Of a stretch of 64,000 nucleotides of DNA, positions 22,901-34,900 are shown in pieces. The DNA comes from Portulaca oleracea (taxonomy: Eukaryota; Streptophyta; Magnoliopsida; Caryophyllales; Portulacaceae): assembly GCA_029582165.1 (NCBI GenBank), contig CM055872.1:52608195-52672194 (forward strand), written 5' to 3'. Each line of letters begins with the position of its first letter. Position 1 is the stretch's first letter. The notes beneath the pieces are model-generated. The model made no database searches. It was not told the DNA's origin and worked only from the letters and a program-made list of their open reading frames with translations. The position numbers and the translations under genes are program-made.

Positions 22901-25900
22901 TTGTACTCCACTAACCCCAAACCCCCTCTTTCTTTTCTCTCCCATCTTTCTTTCCAGCAAATACCCCCAGCTTTCTCTATTTTGTCCCTGTTACACCATT
23001 CTCTTCCAATTCTTCTTCTTACTTCATTATTCAATCCCTGAAGGCCTTTATTAATCTCTTACATTCAGATCATCACACCTCATTCGCCAATTTGTAATTA
23101 TTTCTTGCTTCTCAATCTACAAAAGGAAGCTATCACCTCCACCTTGAATTGGTCAAGGCACTAGGAGAAGTAGCCAACTTGAAGATAAAAAGAAAAGATT
23201 GAGGGTTAAATTTTCAGTTTGAAACATTCATTTTTGAAATTTCGATTAACGATCTAATTTTACAACCTCAAATTGCTGTTTGATTTTCTTTTTCCAAAGT
23301 TCACTCTAAGTTTCGGTTCCAATTGCTCGAATTGGCTCATATTTTACATGGTCTGATGTATTTTGGCGATGGCTCAAATGATTTCTAGAGAATTGGGTAG
23401 CCTAGCCTGGCAGGATTATTGTTGTGTGCACGCGTGGGTTCTTGTTGAGTCAGGGTTTTATCTCCCAGTTGCATGTTATGAATTTCGATTTCAGTAAATT
23501 TAGAATTTGATATATGATTAGTTTTAATATTAGGCTTTAGGTAGACTTGAGGGGTTGATTTTGTAATCATGAATTGGTATTTTGTTGTTTACCCAGTTCT
23601 AACAAAGATTTTGGAAACTCCAGGTTCATGAAATCAGGTTTCAACTTTCAGTTTATTGTTTTTAGCAGAACATACTTGGGTTGGTATTTATGAATGTGCG
23701 GTTTTAACATTAAGTTTTTTTCTTCTACAATTCTTTCTCCAACCCTTTTCTAATTTAGATTTTTGTTTACAACTAAAGGGAAAATTAGAGATGGAAAAGC
23801 AGGCTTATTAGAAAGTTGGTGACTTGTGAGAAATTGAGATGAAGATAAGAGAGGGAGAAGCCAACTGGTATAAGAGAAGCCTTTTGTTTGACATCTGGGA
23901 CACGTCCAACATGCTGATCAGATCAACAATTACATGAAAACATGGCATCAAATTCATTGCCTTGCACCAAAAGTTATATATAATTTGTTTCATATTAACA
24001 AGAATTCTATCAAGGGCAATCCCAAAGCATTAAATTAACTAAAGAATGTATAACAATAATCACAGTAGCAAGAAAAATATCAGAGATGAAAAAGTACACA
24101 ACAATGTAGTACGTACCTGACGATGATACATTGTTGCAGATTCAAGGAACTTCCCATAAACATGAATTGCCTTCTTAGTGTAAGGCTTCAAGGCAGCCCT
24201 TGCTTTCTGAACATGTGGCTTCGCTACAGTGGCAACTTGATTTATGTAAGGCTTACTAAATCTCTTGACGTTCTGGCATCATTATAAAAACTTGTGTCAG
24301 TAGCCACACTGCTCAGCAAAAATACAAAGGGGCAACAGGAATGGGATTAGATACCTGGTAGTAAGGGTCTGCTAATTCGTGTATTTTAAGAATGTGTGGT
24401 TTCATAGCAGTCTTTGATGCCTCATATATCTCGGCAGTTTTAGCTGTCAAGGAATGCACATGTGGTTCAATATATTCAGCTGTCAATAACCACTGTTCCT
24501 TTACAGCAGGAGCCCATTTCTACAAAATCCATGTGAGGTCATCAGCATAACATGTAAGGAAACAAGATGAGCAGATGGATGTACCCAGGTCCAATAATCG
24601 CTAGACCTCTACATCAAAACACCATCCCACAGAGGTTCAACCCCCACAGTTAATAAGCCAAATCTGTTTGTTCAACCGCCACATCATTTTACTATATCTA
24701 TTGAGGAAACTAATTTTCAAAAATTGAAAACAACATATGCTGAGATAGACATGGCAAAGACAACAGATTTCACCAGTCAACAAAGAGGCTTACAGTTTTA
24801 ATCGTAGCAACATGAGGTTCAGCCCACTTTGCTAATTGATCCTTCTTCTCCAAGGTCTGAAACAGTTAGCAATTCCCTAATGAGATTACAATCTAACATT
24901 ACACAGAAATTCCCTATAGCACAGCTGTTGCTTTCTCGAACAATGAATTATGTATTATCACAAGAGGCTAATAAAGAGCATCAACATTAGACCCGTCAAA
25001 AATCAACCCAACCCGAACCCACCTAAATTTTCAGGTTCTGAACACAATTTTCCAACCCGAAACCGAAATTTACCCAAACCTGATAAACCTGAGGGGAAAC
25101 GGGTTTGTTCAGGTCCAGGTTGAGCCAAAGGGGACAGACTCAGAAAGCCACAGCCCGAGCTACTGCTGTAAAATTTACGCCCATGAACTTTAGTGCATGT
25201 TTGGCCAAGCTTTTAGGGAGATTTTAAATGCAAAGAGCTGAAATTCGACCAAATAAGATTATTCTGTGAAGTAGTTTCCAACTTTATAAAACCAGACCAT
25301 TGACGATATCTAGTCCTTGATACAACCAAACTCTACGATGGAGAAAACCCACCAGTCGCACCATTTGGTCGACCAAAACCCCCCAACTCCCACCCCCCGA
25401 AGGCCCAATTAGTTGTCCAATTGTTAGATCTAGGGTTCGTCGCTGACTAGGGTTTGTTCTTGACCGTCTCCAGCAATTCTGCCGAAGTCCGACACGTATC
25501 CTGTGTCTGGATCCACGTCAGATCGCGTCGATACGGGTACGGCGACCCTAACAGCCACGTCCGGGTAATATAGATATCAAGTAATAAAAAACTATTATTT
25601 TTAATTAACTTATTAATATCTTATAATTCAATTTACTCTACATATATATGTTGCACATTTATCACTCATTTTTTGACAAGGTATAGTAAAATTTACTAGT
25701 GGAATAAAAGAAAAGGTAAAGGGCAATCATGACCCATAAGCCTGACCCAAATTGATGTGAAATACACCTGACTTATATTTAACCAACCCATCAGAATTGA
25801 CTGGTCAAGTCAGCATCTTGCATTTACTTAGGCATACAAGCAATAATTCATTAAACAGCAAGAAGGAACATTACCTTTTGAATAAAAACCTCCATGACAG

Positions 25901-28900
25901 GTTTACCATGCTTATTCCACTCAGCCTCTATGAAGGACTACAAGATATATAAAAATAAATAAATAAATAAATAAACAATAAATATAATGGAAATAATATT
26001 TAAACAAGAAAAAATGATGTCAGAACTTGGATATCAGAACCCAACCGATGGTTATGACTCATGTCGTCAATAGATAGACAAAAGCAGGGGAAAGAACGGA
26101 ATCATTCATACCCGAGAATGAATCAAATGATCTAACAGCCACGGCGGGAGCCATGCACCATGAACCTGATCATTCAATGAAAAGAGGTGGTTATCCACCC
26201 ATCACATGTTAATCGCATACTCAAGCAAATAAGTTATTTACTGACCACAAATTTCATGCAATTCACAAATAATCTTGCAACAAAAGAAATGAAAACATTA
26301 ATCTATTATGGGATAGGAACAAAATAACTACAGAACAGTGCTAAGGCAGCTGTAGCAAAAATAGTCAAATGAACTTGGCCCAGACCATCCTAGAATTTCC
26401 AGTAAAAGAACATGCTCTGAAACATACAATGTGTTGCTAAGAAACATTGCAAAATTCTTAAATACGTAACCATTAGATGACTGACGACAGATCATTGCCA
26501 TTTTGAGCTTGAGATTGTAATTCACGGTAAAATCTTTTAGCGCACAGGCATAAGTCTCTTCTTCCTTCTTCCTCTCAATCGAATCTCTTCTCCTCCTTAT
26601 TCTCTCCTTCTTCCACTCTCCTTTCTCTTCTTCCTCCAATGAACTACAACTCTGTTTTTTCAGTTTTTGCTGCTCTGGCATATTCTTGGGGTGAACCCTG
26701 CACAAAAGCACATGCATTCACTTCAAAGCCCACACCCCTGGCCCGGAGACCTTTGCGCTTTTGTGCACTTTGGCTTTTCCAATCTATGGTAACAGCACAA
26801 AACTGCAGAATCTGAGTGAAAGAAATCACATGATGATCTTTCCACCCCATTTGGTAAGTTGAAACTAGGGAATGAAAGTGCTGTAACCGGCAATGCAAAA
26901 CGATGACTTGCTTTTTGCATGTGAAGTATAGCACGCAATAGGTGGGTAACTTTATGAACTCCCTATGTGAGTCTTAGTGAGAAATCTTGGACTTCTAGAG
27001 ATGGACGTGGCATCCTAATGCATATCAAGAAGCAGCTCCAGCTCAAAGAGAGACTTTTTTTTTTTTTTTGAAATCGACATTAAAGGATTGAAAAGCATTA
27101 TAAGTTAACTTTTACAGATTGGGGAAATAGAATTACGATGATAGGCAGTAAGATAGGCCAGCCATATGTACTCCGCAATCACAAGATGACCCAATAAGTC
27201 GTTGAATCCAAAAACTTTAAGACTTGAATTTCCATTGAGCATCAAAGAAATCCTACCATATTATGCCTGAAATATGTTTTCTACTTGATGGATATCAGTA
27301 GCTTGCTATAGGATCTCTTCTAGAGGAGAGCTATAGTGCAATGGCAAACCCGTCTTGTATAAATTGTTCGCGATCAAGAAAAGTTTCCCAAGCCTACTGA
27401 TAGAAGTCGCTGCAAAGAGATGAGTTCATGTGCCTTTAGTGAGCAAGAATGTATCCAAAACTTCTCAAACTCTATTTTTCTGAACCATGATTCTTACTAG
27501 GGTAAACCATATATACCGCTAACACTCCAAAATCCCACAATCCATGTCCCAAAAACAAGGGTTTCAAAGGCTAAATTATGCTAAGTAGACATTTAGTAGC
27601 CATCTGTGTTCTAGAAAATATCAAACAAGGAAGAATTCTTGATAACTATGGGGCAATGATGCAAGAAAAGTCAATAATATCTTTTGGTTATAGCTCTTAT
27701 CCTCTCTAGGCAGCAAATATATCCTTTTATTATGTTTCCTTATTATTTAAGGTTTGTTTTGTCTTTTAAACTCCCCAGCTACATTGAAGGAGACAGACTT
27801 TGATGATTTGAATTTAACTGAATTGAAGTATTGAGAAAATTGTGATTTTCTCTTCATGTAGGAATCTCTCTTTGAGCGCCCTGCATCATACCGCCAGATA
27901 GAAGGGTCAATGTGTTCAGGTTTTGACTAGGGAGGAGTAGACCTGTCAATTCGGGCGGGCGGGCAAGTTACAGGTCAGGCGTATATTGGGTTCGGGTAAA
28001 TACTAGGTCGGGTGTATTTCGGGTTCATGTAAATACGGGCGTTGTATTATGACTAGGGAGGAGTAGACCTTTTCAGTTTTTTCTTTTAAAAAAGTTGCCT
28101 CTAAATACAATTTTTTGCAAACTATACATAATAAAATACGATTAACTTCTAGTAACGATAGATTATTGTAAATATTTCAACTTAAATTAACGAAATATCA
28201 AATGAATGAGTTGTGCTTAAAGTTTAATAATATTCATTAATTCCAATGAAAAGTCACAAATTCTAATAGAGTTGAATTTAAAAAATAAATTTTTGAGGCC
28301 AAACGGGCGGGTCAGACCCGCTAATTTGCGGGCTTTTTGGGTTCAATTTATTTCGGGTTCATGTCGAGAAAATCATGTTCAAAGCCCATAAGTTTTTGGC
28401 CGGTCTGGGTCGGGTCAAAAGTTTGACAGATCTAGGGAGTTTGACAAACATGGTGAATTTTGTAAAACTCTTGTATTTTTTGATTAGGGTAGGCCAGAGG
28501 CAATGGAATAAGATGTCATGTTGAATCTTTAAAGGGAACGTTCAAACAATTTACAAAATATCTTATGATTCGATTTTTTAGCAGCCAACTAGTATTGCCC
28601 GAAAAACTTCACTTTAACAAGTCCTGCAGTAAAAAATTCAATAGGTGAAGGACCAAATTTAGTGTAATCTCAAAGGCTACAAAGAAATGATTTTGTCATC
28701 AGCTATTCACTAGCACAAAGAAATGATTTTAACATTTTTTTTATTTTGTCATAAGAAAAGTAAGTATATATTCATGATAGAATCAAAGATGAGATAATAA
28801 GCAAGCATCCTACAAAATTATGTACATTCAAGATACAAACTATCTACAAAATCTACCACATCAAAAGAAGAAAAGTTAAACTTCCTGTAGCCCCAAAAGT

Positions 28901-31900
28901 AGACAAACATGATGAAATTATCTTTCCAGTGCTGAAGAGGAGTTTTAACTCCCTAAAATATTATTTGGTTCCGTTTGCTTCAAATACTCCAAAAAATCAC
29001 ACAAGGCACAGCCATGACCTTGTTTGGTTTCCGTACAAAGAAACCCTCCCAAGCAAGAAGATGATTCATAAACGAGACCGAGACAATGCAAGAAACACCT
29101 ACGTAGCCAAAAATTAAATCCCGAAGAGACCTAGCAAAGTCACAATGAAGCAAAAGACGATCCAATGATTTAAGATCCCCTTGCAAATACAACCACCATT
29201 AACCAAAATCTTCCCCTTTTTTTGTAAACTATTACAAGTCAAGATATTATTGTGTCTACTTCCCAAACAAATCACTCAACCTTCGAAAGAGCAAAAGACT
29301 TTGAAACCATCTTGGATGGGAAAGCACCATCCTCTAAAAATACAATGATGAAGAACGCATTTCAAATAATAAGAGAAGAATTGACAGTGATAGAAATTTG
29401 AAGTTTTTATTAAATTTAAGGGCACAGCATTTTGTATTTTACCCCTTTGTAAATGGGCAACGCCCTCTTGGTGTCTTTGCAACATGTCTTTCAATTACTT
29501 ACCAGAAAAAGAGCTGCAATGAAAGATTTCTTCCTTAGATCCCATCCAACCATGGCCAGTGAGAATTCCCCTAAAATAGCTTCATCAAGCGTTTTAAAAA
29601 AACTAACCAGAAAGTGGCATCACTAGCAAAACAATTCCGAATAACCAGAAGCATTTCTATCAAAGCATAAAGATTGGGGAAGACACTTTTCAAAATGCCT
29701 GATTGCACCACCAGTTATACCAAAAGAAAATGGTAGAACCATCCTCAACAACATAAGAAACATGTGCATGGAAACATTCCCACCCCTTGCTGATAAAACA
29801 CCAAGGACTCTACACCCATAAGAGCCATTCAGTGGTAAAGGCACCCACCCAAAACCAGCCTCACCACATTGGATTGTAATCACCTTCCACCAAAGATTGT
29901 CGTTCTCGTTCATAAATTTCCATGACCACTTGCTCAAAAGAGACACATTACAATGTCATAAATCCCTTGCATCAAGACCCCCATAGTCAAAGGTTACTTT
30001 ATATTATTCCATTTCACCAATTAATACTTCAAATCTAAAGAACCCGAAAGGAAAGTGATCAAACCTTTTGCTCAGGCCATTCCATCATCCATTGCATACA
30101 TCTATTGTTTTTAGGGAAAGCTACCTATTTAGATTAAATCAATATTGGCTCAAATTAGGTGGAACACAAGCAAGGAGTTTAGGCTTGCTTTTGGCAAGAA
30201 CTAATAACATACCAGCAAAACTATGACCATTTACCAAAGAGTATATGAGGGATAAAAGGTTATATGGATACTACCTAAAACACAATCATGAAACCCTAAT
30301 AGTGTATTGGCCATTGCATGTACAAGAGGAATTGTGGTTTCAGAACATGATTCGAGTGGTTGTAAGAACAGGTGCAGCATCATAGAATCTACTGTTGCAA
30401 TCCCAAAGTATATCACAAGGTTCACGTAACTTGAAGACCCTTCCACCTAGTTCTTTCATCGCAACACAACCTCGTTATTAACCAATAAGGAATAGCATCT
30501 ATAAACCCTGCTTACAATTTGGAAAAGGCACCAGATGACAAGCAACCATGGGCAGATTAAAGCTCATAATGTGTACATCCTATAATGATACCCCAACACA
30601 GTATGTTGCTTATTAGCTTGATCAAGTCAAGGGGCTACATCCTTCAAATTCATTCCCTGAATCATTTTTTGGAAGATTAATCATGAATTTTGAATTAATG
30701 AGGATGCTTAGATCAAAAGAGTGTGAAGTGCAAAAAACACATAGGGACCTAGGGCTCAGAGCAGGAGTGCAGCGGGAAAGCACAGGCTTCACGTACGTGG
30801 AGTGCACTTTTAGCAAAACAGAAAAAAGGGGGGAAATTCAGTAGCAACCCAGCAAAACCAAGAAAACAGAAATGTGAGCAGCAAAGCCAAAATAATGAAT
30901 ATAGGAAGACAACTCTGACCATCCATGTAGGCAGATGAGACAATCGATTCTACTCCTTCAGAAGCTTTTGGAAAAGCTTGAATTTCTCCGACTGCAGGGG
31001 AACACTCGCTTAAGTACGAGTTGGCATCGAGAAGCAAAGCAAGTGCGAGGATCATCGAACAAATTAAGTGGATTGGTTTACCCGGAAAAACGGATGGGAC
31101 GATCGAAGACTAGGAAAAAGGGATCAATTCCAACCATGAAACCTCGCTAGAGGCGCAAAGAAGCAATGCCAGAGAACGGCATTATGGAAGACCAGAGGAA
31201 ACCATAAAACCTAGATAGAGGTGCAGACACGTAATGCCAGAGGAGGAGGAGGAGGTACGCAGCAACAAAAACAAAAAAAAAATCTAAAGAAAATAAAAAA
31301 ACAAAGGAAAAAGATGTATGAAGCACACAAAGCATGTGCCTCGCACTACCAAAGAAAGTGCACAAAAGCACGTACTTCACTAATGCAGTTCGCTACAGCA
31401 AAGAAAAGTGCACAGCAGTGCACTCCAAGCTCCACAGTCATTTTCTATTCTCTGCATGTTGTTTTAAACTAAGAGCAGGTGACACTCATAAAAAGGGGCA
31501 AGAGACAGACACCACGCCCTCAAGCTTACCAGCCTCATTTTATCTACAAAGTCCAAATGAAACACCTTTGTACCACTATTGAGCTCTTCGCTCCAACTAT
31601 ACAACAATACCAAACCATAGAGCTTGAAATCCTTAAGGGATAAAAGCTTTGTCCTCAAAAATCAGCAGGCTCCTTTAATTCTCTAAATCTTAAAGTGAAT
31701 CAATCACCTTGTAATCATTTGTTGTAGCGCTGCAGGAAAGATGGCGGGGACTAGGTCAGCAAAGGCTACTAGTTCGCAAAATTAGGTGTATAGAATAGAG
31801 CTTTACTAGGCATCTCATCTTCTTTCAACCTCCAGTGGGCAATATAATGTGGCACCTACACCTGAGAAGCCTGAGATTCTATGGCAGGCGTGCAAACACG

Positions 31901-34900
31901 TTATACCTACGGAATCAAGGGCCAAACTTTCACAAAAAAATATTAAGTTCCAAAGGGACTGTTTATTGGTCACTCGCATCTCGAAGACATTGAACGTAAT
32001 GATTGCCCATTACCAGGAGATCCAACATTTCAGTGAAGCATAAAAGAAGACTCAAAGGATCTCATGACTAAACTCTTCCAATTGTTCCTTGTATCTTATA
32101 AAACTTAATGAAGGTGCTTCCCAACAAGTGTTTGCTAGCATATGAGAGCTGGATGGGACCTTCTGATGCAATGGAAAAGCTTCGTTCAAATTTTTAAAGT
32201 GAAGCAGGGTGACCGGCTAGAATTTCAAAAAGGAATGAGAGCTATGTTGCAACTTGCACTATGTAACTCAAACCATTAATATAAAGTGAGGTTTGTTATG
32301 AAGCAAGTATACAAGCACTGTGGCAGACACATGGAAACCTACAGTGCCCATCAATATTCATGAAATGCAAATGGTGCAATCTTGGGGGCCCATATAGTAT
32401 TCTAGAGGAAGTGGCTTCAAATGATAAGCACGTCTCAACATTATGAAACAGTTACTTAAGAGAACAATGTTTACAGCATAGACTCACAATGTAGTCGTTT
32501 TGTGATGAAATAACTACGTGACTTGAAAGGTTTAGGTGAGCAAACCACATTTTTACCCTACAACAACCACAACATGCAACGCAACTGTTTCATGGTCACG
32601 TTACGCGGTACTATGACCAAGTACCCTTGTGTCACAAAATCGCCATATCTGAAAGGCTTTGAGGGTGAGCGCAATTCCAGCCAACAGCTACTGGAACATG
32701 CAATGTTATCAAGCATGCTAGTGATCATGTCGCACTGCAACAAAAACTCCTATCGTGACCGTAACACACATTTTGAATACTCAGTGGATATGCCAGAGAC
32801 CTAGAGATATAAGCTAAGTCGCTTCAAGAAAGAAAATTTTCGAGATAGAGGCATACAGGCTTCACAAAATAGCAACCCAAGAATTTTGTCATGTTGAATA
32901 GCAACCCAAGAACTCCCTTTGGTCATGTTGAATTCAGAGACATTGTATTCAAAAACTAAATAAGGCTTCACTGTAACAAGAATTTTGTTTACACTTCTCA
33001 GTTCTCACATTAAGGTATTAACACACCAAAGTTGTCATGCTTACTAACATTGCAACCTGAAAATACACATACGTCAACAAGGAAAACTAATCCTTCAACT
33101 CACATTTTAAACATAGAATCATGTCCCCAATTTGTTACCAGTCACATCAATCACTAGTTTGGTACATAAAAGCAAAGGCGAATGTGCAGAAATTCAGAAC
33201 TGCAAAGCTGGTAACCAACAAAAACACAGGAAAAATAATGCAAATACAGAATGAGTTCGTAGCAAAGGAATAGCCTTTTAATGATGCAAAAGCCAATCAA
33301 TTTCCAATAATATGAATTTAAGCAAAATTAACATGTTGCATGCATCTTCAAGAAATGTGCATATAAAACCTGGGTTGGAAAACATCCAGAAAGACCAAGT
33401 GCCTTAAACAACAATAGTCTATAGTATACAGCAGACATTCAAAATTGTAGGGCCCTCTTACCTTCATTAACTCATTTGTTCGTGAATTGGCCTCCAATTT
33501 TGCCTTCATCATCTCCTCCTGAATGACATTAAGTTTAAAAAACAATACATTATGCACAGAGTGTGTTTGGTGCAAGGGAAAACCATTTCCTTGGCAAATG
33601 GTTTTCTTGGAAAATAAACTTTCAATTGATATTTTCCCCTATTTGGTACGAAGGAAAATGGTTTTCTTAGAAAATGATTTGAACTTGTTCGGTACTAAGG
33701 AAAATAATTTTCCTAAAAAATGATTTTTCCTTTGGCAATAAGGCAATTGTTTTCTATCACGAGGATTCTAAAAGGCGGTGATTCCTTCACAGATTACCTG
33801 AAACCAGCTGAATCCAGTGATCAATCGCTGGATCGAACAGAAACCAGTTGGGAACATGGAGAGAAAACTTATAGATAGGGCCAACATGGCCAAGTATACT
33901 GTCAACAATTATCATGAACCCTCATAACCACCGAAATAATCAAGTTCTTCGCAACAACACTCGAACTTCAGCAGATCATAAAAGAAGTCTTCATCAAGTA
34001 TGAGTTGGGGAACAATAGTCCATTTGTACCTCCATCTATCTCGTTCAGGTAATCTGAAGAGTATATTTCACCCGTGAATATGACGGAGATGAAGGCGAGT
34101 AATCCACAGACGCCGGAGAGTAAGATGGAGATGACGACAAACAATCAACTTACGCTGAAGAGTAAATCAGAGACGACCAAAAACTCTTGATCAGACATGG
34201 GAAACCCAGAAGAGAAAGAGCTTGATGAGAGAGAAAGAGGCAGGTGTGAAATGAATCGTTTTGTCAAGCAACCCAAAAATTGAACAGAGTAGCAAACCCC
34301 AGAAGAAAGAACGGTTGGGCCACAAGGTTACAATTGGACTAGAAAAATGAGTTTTCATGAGGTTGGACCAATGAAAATAGGTTACAAAGGGGTGGGGAAA
34401 ATGATCAACCACTTTTTGGCCACCAAACGCCGAAAAATGGGGAAATGTTCCCTTACACCAAACACACCCATTGTGAAAAATAATTACGGACATGGAAGAA
34501 TCATAAACTGTACAAATAATGTGCACATACCTCTGCCACTTGAAGAGCGCGCTCAGTTTTACGAATTCGGGTCTTTTGCTCATCATTAATCTTTTGGAGC
34601 TGCATAATCGTGAATCAAATCAGTTGGCAAAAGAGGATACTGACGCTTACATAACTCTACATTATTCCATAAGTGTCGCCTGATAAAAACAGCAAATAAG
34701 GCAGAAGTTTTGTGGAACAAGGTCACACTAGTTTAAGGGAATTCTTCAACAGATATAACTTCAAGCCAAATGAAGATACTCCAGCACATTTCACTTGAGT
34801 TCAAGGAAAAGTACAAGTACAACTAATTTGGCTTGTAAAGTTTCCCAACTCCCTGCAACAAAGTGCTCAGCACTCAAGAAATCTTGTTACTGCCCCCTTA

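Larger units (their letters stand above)
17373..24116 (-). other. Intron 11 (6.7 kb) of the 14-exon gene
   Basis: Holds a G homopolymer (about 18339-18354), an LTR-like stretch with palindromic GATC repeats (18720-19500), a DNA transposon with an 8 bp target duplication (20317-21100), a Stowaway-like terminal motif at about 21302, a GT/GAGTGT microsatellite, and a pyrimidine-rich, leader-like region near 22860-23380. No host coding exon was recognised between 17373 and 24116. Confidence 0.75.
26166..33461 (-). other. Intron 6 (7.3 kb) of the 14-exon gene
   Basis: Contains a hAT-like element (27938-28434), a LINE fragment on the same strand as the gene (about 28930-30010) and a possible second hAT-like element (30717-31473). 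Stretches 26170-27930 and 31480-33460 contain no recognisable coding sequence or repeat with definable ends. Confidence 0.7.

Noticed and set aside
26328..26938. Minus-strand open frames of 71-129 codons in intron 6
   Set aside because: No domain, Glu/Lys/Arg-rich by composition, no consistent splice links to flanking exons.
30231..31658. Cluster of short open frames in intron 6
   Set aside because: No shared frame, no recognisable protein family, overlap low-complexity sequence.
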